NCBI GenBank assembly: GCA_000961805.1
Contig: LADV01000042.1
Location: 1-13,632, forward strand
DNA length: 13,632 nt
Source of the DNA: Peptococcaceae bacterium BRH_c23
GTDB taxonomy: Bacteria > Bacillota_B > Desulfitobacteriia > Desulfitobacteriales > Desulfitobacteriaceae
Direction: 5' to 3'
Part shown: positions 1 to 7,757 of the stretch, in pieces
How the letters are laid out: every line of letters begins with the position of its first letter
Position numbering within the stretch: the stretch's first letter is position 1
The notes under the pieces: model-generated
Databases searched by the model: none
Seen by the model: the letters and a program-made list of their open reading frames with translations, nothing else
Told to the model about the DNA's origin: nothing
Made by a program: the position numbers and the translations under genes

Positions 1-31
1 TGTCGGCAGGAGAAAAACATATCATACCGTT

Positions 32-241
32 TTACATGGTTTCGGTAGGTTTTAGAAACCAGGAGATGTAAAGGGTAATTCCTCCAAGCGTAGAAATGAT
101 CAATACTATTAGAAAAATGCTTAATCTACCCCAAAACTTAGGCTTTCTCCATGGTTTGAAATTCTTCAAAAAGCGGATGAATTTTAATAAATGTACACCC
201 ACTCTCGATTTTTGAAGATGTAGTGTACTCGATCTTTCCAA
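32..241 (-). CDS. Small basic single-span membrane protein, function unknown
   Basis: This 69-residue protein matches no family I recognise. The first 38 or so residues are rich in Lys, Arg and aromatic residues. They are followed by one hydrophobic stretch at about residues 40-62 and a short tail, which predicts a cytoplasmic basic N-terminus and a single membrane span. The start is a TTG codon (239-241), supported by an AAGGA ribosome binding site seven or eight bases upstream and by a promoter-like sequence with an extended -10 at 297-305. It appears to be transcribed separately, because a long perfect inverted repeat separates it from the transporter gene upstream. A spurious frame remains possible at this length, but the ribosome site, promoter and membrane span together favour a real gene. 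Confidence 0.5.
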   Translation of the reverse strand: MERSSTLHLQKSRVGVHLLKFIRFLKNFKPWRKPKFWGRLSIFLIVLIISTLGGITLYISWFLKPTETM

Positions 242-296
242 CTAGGATTCCTTCTTTCTATAGTTAGCCTTAATAAATAGTACGAGTCTCAATATT

Positions 297-305
297 ATTG
301 TACCA
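297..305 (-). promoter_or_regulatory. Extended -10 promoter for the small membrane protein
   Basis: The minus strand reads TGGTACAAT, an extended -10 (TG-N-TACAAT). A transcript would start near 290, about 49 bases before the TTG start codon. The -35 region is weak (TGGTAA or CTGGTA, depending on spacing), as is usual for extended -10 promoters. This is sequence inspection only. Confidence 0.35.
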
Positions 306-351
306 TAGTGGAACAACCTTACCAGTAAAAAGTCTTATTCACCTCACAGAC

Positions 352-397
352 AAGAGCCTTTCACTCGCTTCAAACTTGAACTGAGTGAAAGGCTCTT
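352..397 (-). terminator. Perfect 15-bp inverted repeat, probable terminator of the DMT transporter gene
   Basis: Positions 352-366 (AAGAGCCTTTCACTC) are the exact reverse complement of 383-397, with a 16-base loop. The loop itself can fold through TTCAA/TTGAA at 369-373 and 376-380. The repeat lies 31 bases beyond the stop codon of the transporter gene, which suits a terminator. On the minus strand the stem ends in CTCTT but is not followed by a proper run of T, so it is not a textbook intrinsic terminator. It could instead be an mRNA-stabilising hairpin or a protein-binding site. Confidence 0.5.
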
Positions 398-428
398 CGA
401 AGTAAACACTAAATAATAGGGCAGTTCT

Positions 429-1346
429 TTAATTCACTGAGGAATTGACCTGCTGTATTATTTTTGGAGCGGGGGGCAAAACCGCCAAAATTCCTCCCAA
501 AACCACGAAAATTCCCCCTACTACTTGTAAGAGTGTAAGGCTTTCTCTAAATAGTATTACGGCTAAAACAACCGTTATCACAGGCTCTGTAGTACTGATT
601 ATTGAGGCAGACGTTGCCCCTATACGTTTTATACCCTCAAAAAAGGTTAACATTCCAATAACGGTTGATAATAGTGCAATTCCAACCATTACCATCCAAG
701 TCCCCCAGGATAGGTTCCACGTCATGCTACCCATAGAGAATCCGATGGTCCCATAAGTAAGTGTGGCAGCAGTAGAAATTATTGTAGTGCTTACTAAAGC
801 TGTCGTCGTTTTCAATACTTTATGGCCAATGAGTATATAAACAGCATAAACAAAAGCAGACCCGAGGGCAAGCATAACCCCCAAGGAATTAATTCCTTGG
901 AATGCTAAACCTAAGACCATGACTAGGCCGAAAGTTGATAGTAACAATCCTAAAAGCTTGTAAGTAGAAAACTTTTCTTGACGGGTTAGTACTGCAATCA
1001 CGGTAACAATCACTGGATAAACGTATAATAGTAAAGCCGCTAGCGAGGCTGGAATAAAGCGTACCGAGGACATGTAAAGACCCGCCATCAAAGAATAGCA
1101 AATCCCCCCCATCCCCCATAAAATGAGCCATGTCTTTAGTGGCAATCGCGGAAACCCTTCTCGCCAGAGAGTGACCGTCCAGAAAAAGAGTACGGCAATT
1201 AAAAAGCGTACAAATAAAACTGTCGCTAGACTTGCACCACCTAAAAATGCAAATTTACCCAAAATAGTATAAAAGCTAAAACCAAAGGTAGAAATTAAAA
1301 CTAATAATACGCCTATTCCGATCGATTGTTTGGGCCAGTTTTTCAT
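429..1346 (-). CDS. DMT superfamily (EamA) permease
   Basis: This 305-residue integral membrane protein has the length and hydrophobic pattern of the 10-span drug/metabolite transporter family, built as two EamA repeats of about 140 residues each. The second repeat carries the usual family features: GATSASIISTTEPV at about residues 243-256, then VILFRESLT, then a Gly-rich last span ending in VLGGILAVLPP. Family members export amino acids, metabolites or toxic compounds; the substrate cannot be read from sequence. The ATG start is supported by TTGGAG about eight bases upstream. It forms its own unit between the terminator of the aminotransferase operon and the inverted repeat at 352-397, so a link to the catabolic genes is positional only. 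Confidence 0.9.
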   Translation of the reverse strand: MKNWPKQSIGIGVLLVLISTFGFSFYTILGKFAFLGGASLATVLFVRFLIAVLFFWTVTLWREGFPRLPLKTWLILWGMGGICYSLMAGLYMSSVRFIPASLAALLLYVYPVIVTVIAVLTRQEKFSTYKLLGLLLSTFGLVMVLGLAFQGINSLGVMLALGSAFVYAVYILIGHKVLKTTTALVSTTIISTAATLTYGTIGFSMGSMTWNLSWGTWMVMVGIALLSTVIGMLTFFEGIKRIGATSASIISTTEPVITVVLAVILFRESLTLLQVVGGIFVVLGGILAVLPPAPKIIQQVNSSVN

Positions 1347-1668
1347 TCGTTCACTCCAACTTCTAATAATTATTAATAGCTAGCTATATTCTTCCAAATT
1401 CGTGCAATTCTTTTTTATTTTGGGTATTCTCTCTTGAATCAGTTTCATTTTTAGAGAATCTATCTACTATTCAACGATTTTAGTCTAATTCCTGCTATTG
1501 ATATTGATATTTTTGTTGTTAGTAATAGTTTACTTTTATCCTCTGAGGAACAATACTACCTCATGTTACCACTAAATAGCTTTTTTATAAATACAAAAAG
1601 CCGGAATAATCCGGCCTAAATCGATAGCAACACTTCCTAATGATCAAAATCCTCTCCATGTGATTAGC
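1347..1668. other. AT-rich intergenic region of 322 bases
   Basis: This stretch separates the aminotransferase gene from the DMT transporter gene. It holds an intrinsic terminator near its right end (1595-1615) and, near its left end, a weak promoter candidate for the transporter: -35 TTGGAA at 1392-1397, a 17-base spacer and -10 AATAAT at 1369-1374, all on the minus strand. That would leave a leader of only about 16 bases, so the promoter is tentative. A short palindrome TCCTCTGAGGA lies at 1539-1549. I see no convincing open frame and no copy of the TGGTATGACC operator here. Confidence 0.4.
1595..1615 (-). terminator. Intrinsic terminator of the cyclodeaminase-AOR-aminotransferase operon
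   Basis: The minus strand folds into a hairpin with a 6-bp G+C-rich stem, GCCGGA/TCCGGC (1600-1605 with 1610-1615), and a 4-base loop. It is followed directly by TTTTTG (T run from 1599 down to 1595). It sits 53 bases after the aminotransferase stop codon and is the only clear rho-independent terminator in this stretch, so it marks the end of the operon. Confidence 0.85.
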
Positions 1669-2874
1669 TTATCCCAACTTGGAGAAAACGTCGTCCAAGA
1701 TGGCCAAAGCTTCGTCGATTTCTACTTTCTCAACAGTTAATGGTGGCAAAAAACGAAATGTCTTGCCTCCAACGCAATTAATCAAAAGGCCATTTTTGCG
1801 ACACTCATCCACTATTTGAGGAGCCTTTTCACCTACGGTCAACCCTAACATCATACCCTGACCGCGCACTTTCTCCTCTACCCCATACTTTGCTGCAATT
1901 TGGTCTAGCCCATGACGTAAATACTCTGCACGTTCTACTACACCCTCTAAAAATCCATCCGCTAACATAACCTCAAGGACCGTACAGCCTACTGCCATCG
2001 CCAGTGGGTTTCCGCCGAGGGTCGTACCATGATCCCCAGGTTCGAACGCCACAGCGACCTTTGCTGTGGCCATTATCGCCCCAATGGATACTCCACCGCC
2101 AAGTGCTTTGGCTAAGGTCATGATATCTGGTGTCACCCCGCTCCATTGATGAGAAAACAACTTCCCCGTCCTGCCTACCCCGCACTGCACTTCATCAAAA
2201 ATAAGCAGGGCATGGTAACGATCACAAAGTTCACGAGCTTTTTGGAGGAACTCTTCGGTTGCTGGATTAACCCCTCCTTCTCCTTGGATTGGCTCGATCA
2301 ACAAGGCCGCAGTATTCTCATTGACTGCACTTTGCAAAGCCTCTATATCATTCAATGCAACATAGGAAAAACCAGCCGGTAAAGGCTCATAACCTTTATG
2401 GTATTTAGGTTGCCCAGTAGCCGTCAAGGTAGCTAATGTCCGCCCATGAAAAGAATTAGTTAATGAAACTACTTCATACTTATGGGTACCGTAGTTCTTT
2501 TTTGCATATTTACGGGCCAACTTCATTGCACCTTCATTAGCCTCACCCCCACTATTGCAGAAAAATACTTTATCTGCAAAAGAATTAGCGATCAGTAGCT
2601 CAGCAAGAGCTACCTGGTTAGGAATCCAGTACAAATTTGAAGTATGTAAAAGTTCCCCAGCCTGCCTCCGGATTGTCTCTACCACCTTTGGATGGCTGTG
2701 ACCTAAAGAGTTAACCGCTATACCCGTTACAAAGTCTAGATAACGCTTGCAATCTGCATCCCAGACCCATACTCCTTCACCTTTAGTTAAGGCTATCGGA
2801 AATTGGTTATAAGTGTTCATAAGCGCCACTTTTCCACGCGAGATGATTTCATCTGTACTTAAATTTTCAAGCAT
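1669..2874 (-). CDS. argD: Class III PLP aminotransferase, acetylornithine/ornithine aminotransferase type
   Basis: A cytoplasmic PLP-dependent omega-aminotransferase of 401 residues, the usual ArgD length. Visible motifs in order are NSGGEANEGA at 107-116 (cofactor phosphate binding), FHGRT at 142-146, EPIQGEGG at 194-201, IFDEVQ at 225-230 with Asp227 for the pyridine nitrogen, Lys256 in TLAKALGGG as the PLP Schiff-base lysine, HGTTLGGNP at 282-290 and RFLPPLT at 374-380. Overall it reads like ArgD (N-acetylornithine with 2-oxoglutarate to the semialdehyde and glutamate). However, no other arginine biosynthesis gene is nearby: it follows an AOR gene after 102 bases with no visible terminator. 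A catabolic role on ornithine, GABA or another omega-amino acid is therefore plausible. The ATG start has AAAGGAG nine bases upstream. Family is secure; substrate is not. Confidence 0.9.
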   Translation of the reverse strand: MLENLSTDEIISRGKVALMNTYNQFPIALTKGEGVWVWDADCKRYLDFVTGIAVNSLGHSHPKVVETIRRQAGELLHTSNLYWIPNQVALAELLIANSFADKVFFCNSGGEANEGAMKLARKYAKKNYGTHKYEVVSLTNSFHGRTLATLTATGQPKYHKGYEPLPAGFSYVALNDIEALQSAVNENTAALLIEPIQGEGGVNPATEEFLQKARELCDRYHALLIFDEVQCGVGRTGKLFSHQWSGVTPDIMTLAKALGGGVSIGAIMATAKVAVAFEPGDHGTTLGGNPLAMAVGCTVLEVMLADGFLEGVVERAEYLRHGLDQIAAKYGVEEKVRGQGMMLGLTVGEKAPQIVDECRKNGLLINCVGGKTFRFLPPLTVEKVEIDEALAILDDVFSKLG

Positions 2875-2976
2875 GGCTTATTTCTCCTTTCTCCAACTAC
2901 TTATTTGTTCTACAGATATGGCGAAATCCGGAAAAACATAGAATTATGATGGATCACTTGAATATCGTCCTAGCAT

Positions 2977-5133
2977 TCAGGCGTATTTCTTCACCACGTC
3001 TACTACCTCAGAGAAATCTATACCAAGACGCTGCAATGTATCCATCGTTGGTATTCCGTTGGAGTTCCAACCCCTTCGTATATAGACTGCATCACACAAT
3101 TTCTGATATTGTTCTTCCCTGTAGTTTCTTAGTATCTGAACTTTTACTTCAGTCGTTTTCCCCTCTATGTCAATATTGAGGATTTCCTTCAACTGTCCAT
3201 CATACCTGTCCTGTCTCGAGTCATATTCCTCTAGGGTCACTGGACCGACGGCTCGATAAGGTACTTTGTCATATTCACGGGTTCCAAAACCCATTCGCAA
3301 ATTAAAGATCCGGTGGAAGTTATAGACAACTTCCGACTGTCTAATTAGTTCATTATTGTCAATATTAGACCCGGTCACGCCGTTATATAGTTCTACATAG
3401 TTCTGCACATGTTCAGGAACTTTAGCAGGTTCAGCAGTGGTGTGATTATCCGCTGGAACGATATCATTCCATGGCAGTTTGCACAATCCGACTAAGCTAA
3501 ACCAAGTCCGAAACATGGGATAATAGAAGAGCGCTTCGGCCTTGTCTTCAAAGGTAGGAATTTGATTATTAACCATGTCCATAAAGATGACCCAGGCCTC
3601 ATCATGTTGAGGTCCTTTATTAGTCAGACCGTACCCGCCTTGCTGAGCCAGGGATTCTTTAGTCACATATTCTGAGAACTCAAGGCCTTTGACTTCCATG
3701 CCAATGTCTTGCAAAAAGTCTGGATTGGCTCCATATTTTTCAATAAACACTTTCTTCATCCGACGGATACCCAGCCCGGCAATCATACCAAAGCCTTCAC
3801 CTTTGGCCATCTGGTGAAGTAGTTCCAGAGCAGCCTCAGCATTACCAAAGTTTAGTTTTAGTCCACCCGTAATATCCAGATTAAGAACTCCGTTTTCGTA
3901 ACACTCCATCACAAAGGCTGTGAGGGTCCCGAAGGAAATTGTATCGACTCCGTAAGTATCACAATAAAAATTAGTTTCGATCACGAATTCTGGATCGAAA
4001 ATACCTAAGACACTGCCGGCAGCGGAAAGCGTCTCGTATTCCGGACCGTCAACTAACACCTCTTTGTCTTTATAGGGCCCGGTTTTAAGCTTATAGGAAT
4101 TGATCACTTTGGCACAAGAAAGAGTACAGCCATACCAACATTCATCGTGACCATTAAGATTGAAATACTTGGAGAGGAGGACAGCGTGAGCAATGTTTTT
4201 CGCATTGGGATCAGAACCAAACTTATAATTACGCACGGGTAAAAGGTCATATTCATCCATGATCTTGACGATATGAGTTGTTCCCAGTGTTCTCATTTTG
4301 CATTGTGAATCATCTAGAGTTAAGATTTCCTTGTGCATTTTTTGACCCACTTTTTTTAAGGCAGCAAGGTCGTGTGGGTTATTTAAATCTCCTCTTATTT
4401 TAATGCTCTTGATTACCAAGGCTTTAATATTCTTATCTCTAAAAACCGTACCTAAGCCGCCTCTTCCGGCTTGTTTTATTCTCACCGCTTTTCGGCGTGT
4501 ATCGTAAAAAGAGAAATTGAGTAGCCCAATCAAGGTATGTTGAGCTGCCTCTCCAGCAGTTACTACCGAAACGTTTACTTTGTCTTCTTCACTTTCGGCA
4601 TACATTTCTGTTAACTGTTCAATCAGGATGTGGCTGTTAACCGCCTCTAAAGGAGCTTCTTCAAGGGTCACAGTTCCTGTAGTTCCATCAATAAACAGAA
4701 TAACGTCGCGTTCGGCTTTGCCTTGGATTTCAAGGGCGTCCCAGCCGGAGAATTTCAAGAAAGGGCCGAAGTAACCCCCAACATTACTATCCATTGCGGA
4801 TTCCGTCAAGGGAGATAAACCGACTACATAGGATTTACCAGCACCAGGGTATTGAGTTATGCCACCAATCGGGCCGGGAGCAATAATCAGCTCATTTTCA
4901 GGATCATTCCATTTCGTATGATCATTAATACCATCCCACAATAGTTTTAAACCAAAGCCTCTTCCACCAATAAACTTCTGCTTCATCAATTCAGTAATAG
5001 GTTTTTCGGCAAAGGTGTTTGTCGATAGATTGACATATAAGGAACGGTTAGCATATCCTTTTTCTATTTGACCAAGATGATAGTTAAATGTGCCTAAGAG
5101 TTTATGCGATTGTTTCATTTCTGCAAGATTCAT
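2977..5133 (-). CDS. Aldehyde:ferredoxin oxidoreductase family protein (tungstopterin, 4Fe-4S)
   Basis: Family members oxidise aldehydes to carboxylic acids and pass electrons to ferredoxin, using a tungsten bis-pyranopterin and a 4Fe-4S cluster. Visible here are GYANRSLYVNLST near residue 26 (usual N-terminal strand), GGRGFGLKLLWD at 57-68, QAGRGGLGTVFRDKNIKAL at 221-239 and DGPEYET at 362-368. Cluster ligands are probably Cys332, Cys336 and Cys340, plus Cys551 in GLCKLPW. The conserved end RRGWNSNGIPT is at 686-696. At 718 residues it is about 100 longer than the roughly 605-residue archaeal enzyme, from an extra N-terminal 25 residues and added sequence before the C-terminal motif. The first two cysteines are separated by three residues rather than the usual two. 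The start has GGAGG nine bases upstream. It lies between the cyclodeaminase-family gene and the aminotransferase gene, so its aldehyde may be the transaminase product. Confidence 0.93.
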   Translation of the reverse strand: MNLAEMKQSHKLLGTFNYHLGQIEKGYANRSLYVNLSTNTFAEKPITELMKQKFIGGRGFGLKLLWDGINDHTKWNDPENELIIAPGPIGGITQYPGAGKSYVVGLSPLTESAMDSNVGGYFGPFLKFSGWDALEIQGKAERDVILFIDGTTGTVTLEEAPLEAVNSHILIEQLTEMYAESEEDKVNVSVVTAGEAAQHTLIGLLNFSFYDTRRKAVRIKQAGRGGLGTVFRDKNIKALVIKSIKIRGDLNNPHDLAALKKVGQKMHKEILTLDDSQCKMRTLGTTHIVKIMDEYDLLPVRNYKFGSDPNAKNIAHAVLLSKYFNLNGHDECWYGCTLSCAKVINSYKLKTGPYKDKEVLVDGPEYETLSAAGSVLGIFDPEFVIETNFYCDTYGVDTISFGTLTAFVMECYENGVLNLDITGGLKLNFGNAEAALELLHQMAKGEGFGMIAGLGIRRMKKVFIEKYGANPDFLQDIGMEVKGLEFSEYVTKESLAQQGGYGLTNKGPQHDEAWVIFMDMVNNQIPTFEDKAEALFYYPMFRTWFSLVGLCKLPWNDIVPADNHTTAEPAKVPEHVQNYVELYNGVTGSNIDNNELIRQSEVVYNFHRIFNLRMGFGTREYDKVPYRAVGPVTLEEYDSRQDRYDGQLKEILNIDIEGKTTEVKVQILRNYREEQYQKLCDAVYIRRGWNSNGIPTMDTLQRLGIDFSEVVDVVKKYA

Positions 5134-5238
5134 TTAGCGTTCCCTCCAACTATGGCATGTAATTTTGCCCTTTTTTTCATTATCTCATTCCATTCGCTGA
5201 GCTTAAAGGATTAAGGGAAAATCGATCATAGATTAATT

Positions 5239-6222
5239 CTAAACGGGAAGAAGTTGGCCCAGCTCTTGTTTTAGCGCAAGGTTGTATACTAAAGCAGCTA
5301 CCGCAACATCTTCGAGTGACAATCCCAAGTTGATCGCCATGATTCTTTCCGAATCATTAAGCCGACCAGATAGTTTACCTGAGACCAGGTCTGCCAGATC
5401 CCCATAAACCGGTGGCACCGCGTTAAAATAACCCATTTGGCGATGACTTTCAAATTGCGGAACATCATCGACATAAATTCTGTCAACAGTTTCAAAACTG
5501 CTTTTTTTCCAGTAGGAATCATAATCGATCGGCGCACCAAAACAGCCTTCCTTTAACCATGACCCTTCGATGACAGGATCAGGGTTAGTGACAATGGGCC
5601 CTGCAGAAATGATGATATCACCGCCTTCTACGGCTTGCTGGGGATTGAAAGCGTGTTCGACCTTAACCTTAAAACGCAGTTCCATTTCCTGGGCAAACAG
5701 AGTGATAGCAGCCTTGTTAATGTCATAGGCTTTAACAATTTTAAGTTCGGGACAGATCGCTAGGACTGCTTCTAACTGAGTACGGGCCTGAACTCCACAC
5801 CCTAGAATTGCTACTGACTGGCTATTCTTGCGCGCCAGATACTTAGCAGATAGCCCTGTGACTGCGCCTGTACGAATGGCAGTCAAAACGCCTGCTTCCA
5901 TGATTACCATGGGAACCCCGGTTTCTTGGTCGTTTAGGACAATCAATCCTGAGATATAAGGCAAACCTTTTTCTCTATTTCCCGGATAGGCGCTGATCCA
6001 TTTAAGTCCTGCGATATTATACTTAGGAAAGCTACAAACCATTGCATTGATAAAGTTGTCATCCCGTTTAGGATGCACTTCAATCTTGGCCAAAGCATCC
6101 ACGTTTCCTTGAGCTTTTTCCAGAAATGACTCTTCCAGAAGGCTAATAACTTCAGACATGCCAATACTTAAGGAAGCAATATGTTGTCTGGACAAGTACA
6201 AAACCTCACTGCCAATCTTCAT
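5239..6222 (-). CDS. Ornithine cyclodeaminase / mu-crystallin family protein
   Basis: An NAD(P)-dependent enzyme of 327 residues, the family's normal size. Members convert ornithine to proline, reduce cyclic imines (mu-crystallin), or act as alanine or N-alkyl amino acid dehydrogenases. Visible features are Lys74 in GLKWISAYPGN and Arg117 in LTAIRTGAVTGLSAKYLA, both expected to bind the substrate carboxylate. The Rossmann loop GCGVQA is at 141-146, and the cofactor-ribose acid is probably Asp167 in KAYDINK. In true ornithine cyclodeaminases the catalytic Asp lies in a GxDxPGK-type motif; here that region reads FGAPIDYDSYW (228-238), so Asp233 or Asp235 may serve. This difference argues against assuming cyclodeaminase activity. 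The ATG is preceded by GAGGGAG. It heads a likely operon with the AOR and aminotransferase, and has a FadR-type operator and a TATAAT box upstream. Confidence 0.88.
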   Translation of the reverse strand: MKIGSEVLYLSRQHIASLSIGMSEVISLLEESFLEKAQGNVDALAKIEVHPKRDDNFINAMVCSFPKYNIAGLKWISAYPGNREKGLPYISGLIVLNDQETGVPMVIMEAGVLTAIRTGAVTGLSAKYLARKNSQSVAILGCGVQARTQLEAVLAICPELKIVKAYDINKAAITLFAQEMELRFKVKVEHAFNPQQAVEGGDIIISAGPIVTNPDPVIEGSWLKEGCFGAPIDYDSYWKKSSFETVDRIYVDDVPQFESHRQMGYFNAVPPVYGDLADLVSGKLSGRLNDSERIMAINLGLSLEDVAVAALVYNLALKQELGQLLPV

Positions 6223-6373
6223 GAGTCCACTCCCTCTTTGCCAATTTAAGAATATCGATAATGCTAGTTATAGCTTTTAGTTCTTTCACCTGTTCCAGAT
6301 TCAGCCGATTTGCGGTCAATAAAGTTCTTTGATAGTTCGAATTCCCTTTGCCTCCTGCTCGTTTATATCAAAG
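6206..6373 (-). promoter_or_regulatory. Leader region with 8-bp inverted repeat, unpaired-start AGGAGG and small open frame
   Basis: The predicted transcript starts near 6368, giving a leader of about 146 bases before the cyclodeaminase-family gene. Inverted repeats CTTTGATA (6327-6334) and TATCAAAG (6366-6373) bracket a strong AGGAGG (6351-6356, minus strand) that has no ATG, GTG or TTG at a usable distance. The only candidate is ATT at 6340-6342, which would open an eight-codon frame whose TGA overlaps a TTG at 6317-6319. That TTG begins a 37-codon frame ending at 6206, just inside the next gene. This could be a translated leader, a decayed small gene or coincidence. No known riboswitch class is recognised. 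Confidence 0.25.
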
Positions 6374-6374
6374 T

Positions 6375-6425
6375 ATTATACCGACATTTTTCGGCCTATT
6401 TACAGTAGGTCCATGGTATGACCGA
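6375..6425 (-). promoter_or_regulatory. Promoter with upstream FadR-type operator for the cyclodeaminase-AOR-aminotransferase operon
   Basis: A perfect -10 box TATAAT lies on the minus strand at 6375-6380. The -35 region is poor (TGTAAA with an 18-base spacer). At 6413-6425 the plus strand reads ATGGTATGACCGA, an imperfect TGGT-N3-ACC palindrome of the kind bound by FadR-subfamily GntR regulators. It shares the 10-mer TGGTATGACC with the site at 7797-7809. The operator centre is near -51 relative to the predicted start. An upstream position with a weak -35 is more typical of activation than repression; this is inference. Confidence 0.6.
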
Positions 6426-6462
6426 TTTTGGTAAAGAATATCCCTTGCTTTGCTTAAAGACT

Positions 6463-7662
6463 CTAGTAGACTTCTTTTTCCAAGAGCAATTGCTTTTTGT
6501 CAAATCGTTCCAAAGAAAACGGGGTCAAATCTATGGTTTCATACCTACCTAAGCGGATCAGCTCTGATAAGCATTTACCGGCTGCAGGTGCCTGTTGGAA
6601 TCCATGACCACTAAAACCCGTGAGCAAATAATAACCTTTCATCAGTGGATGCTCACCGATGATCGCATTATGGTCAATATAGTTATATTCATAGAGACCA
6701 GCCCACCCTTGTTCTAATTTTAACCTTTCAAAATTTGGGGAACGTTCAGCCAATAACGGCCAGACTTCATCCGTAAAATAGGATTTATCCAAATGGAAAT
6801 CATATTGGTACTGGTAATCTTCCTGCCGATCTACCATATGAGCCCCTTCCCGGGAACCAGTAATTATTTTCGGTCCTTCGCCCAAGAAGTAAGTGCCGTG
6901 AATCGTATCGAAGATAAATGGGATGCTCTTTTGAAATGGAACAGTCAAATCGACACAATAAACTTGTTTACGAAGCGGTCGAACCGGTATATCTAATCCC
7001 GCCGTGCTGCTTAATTCACCAGACCAGGCTCCGGCAGCATTTACCACAATCGATGCGTGATACTCTTCTCCGTTTTCCAATCTCACGCCGCTTATTTGAT
7101 GATCCCCATCTGTTAAAATAGCTTGAACCTTTTCATATATATACTCTACACCTAACCGTTTGGCATGTTTTACGTACCATTGCAGCACTGAATAAGGGTC
7201 TATGTTACCAGCAGCCACATCGAAAACAGCACCTGCTAAATCATCAACGATCAGTTCTGGCACGAAGGATTTTATTTCTTCTGGAGTTAACAACTGTATA
7301 TTTATGCCAAAGCTCTTTTGTAATTTCATATTTTCTTTCAACATGGATAGTACTTGATCATTAGCCAAATACAGATAACCATGTTGTTTAAAATCAATGA
7401 CGGCTGGATCTCCGTCCAGGGCCATTTCTTTTTCAAACTTCTCATAGAGTTGTATACTAAGTTGGGACAATCGTATATTCCCTTCAATACTAAAGGTATG
7501 CCGAACTCCTCCATAACTACGGGGAGTGGAAGAATACTCATACATCCGATCTTTTTCAAATATAACAAGGCTACCTGTATATCCGTCTTTGCGCAAGTTG
7601 TACGCTAAACTTGATGCCATGATCCCGCCACCAACAATCATCAAATCGTATTTCTTAGCCAT
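6463..7662 (-). CDS. FAD-dependent oxidoreductase, DAO family (amino acid oxidase/dehydrogenase fold)
   Basis: A 399-residue single-domain flavoenzyme of the DAO fold, which includes sarcosine and glycine oxidases, D-amino acid dehydrogenases, the beta subunit of archaeal proline dehydrogenase and FOXRED1-like proteins. Visible features are the N-terminal dinucleotide loop VGGGIMASS at 10-18 (third glycine replaced by Ala16), Glu36 at the end of the second strand, SYGGVRHTFS at 49-58, VNAAGAWS at 207-214, and the C-terminal FAD segment TGFSGHGFQQAPAAGK at 348-363. There is no signal peptide or membrane segment, so it should be cytoplasmic. It probably oxidises a secondary or primary amino group to an imine; the substrate is unknown. 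GGAGG lies five bases before the ATG. It is a single-gene unit with its own FadR-type operator upstream, which ties it to the neighbouring regulator. Confidence 0.88.
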   Translation of the reverse strand: MAKKYDLMIVGGGIMASSLAYNLRKDGYTGSLVIFEKDRMYEYSSTPRSYGGVRHTFSIEGNIRLSQLSIQLYEKFEKEMALDGDPAVIDFKQHGYLYLANDQVLSMLKENMKLQKSFGINIQLLTPEEIKSFVPELIVDDLAGAVFDVAAGNIDPYSVLQWYVKHAKRLGVEYIYEKVQAILTDGDHQISGVRLENGEEYHASIVVNAAGAWSGELSSTAGLDIPVRPLRKQVYCVDLTVPFQKSIPFIFDTIHGTYFLGEGPKIITGSREGAHMVDRQEDYQYQYDFHLDKSYFTDEVWPLLAERSPNFERLKLEQGWAGLYEYNYIDHNAIIGEHPLMKGYYLLTGFSGHGFQQAPAAGKCLSELIRLGRYETIDLTPFSLERFDKKQLLLEKEVY

Positions 7663-7757
7663 ATTACCCTCCGTAAATTCAAATTTAGTGATTCAACCAT
7701 CTTATTAATAAAAACACAAACATGAAAGCAGCAACTTAAACTTCATTCCAATTTAAG

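Noticed and set aside
445..756. Plus-strand open frame of 103 codons opposite the DMT transporter
   Set aside because: It is antisense to a clear ten-span transporter, its residues look like reversed transporter codons, and no start signal is visible.
1669..2874. Arginine biosynthesis operon
   Set aside because: The aminotransferase looks like ArgD, but no other arginine gene is present and its neighbours are catabolic redox enzymes, so a biosynthetic operon is not supported.
6381..6395. Short inverted repeat CCGA/TCGG between operator and -10
   Set aside because: The four-base arms are too short to separate from chance, and they do not resemble the operator.
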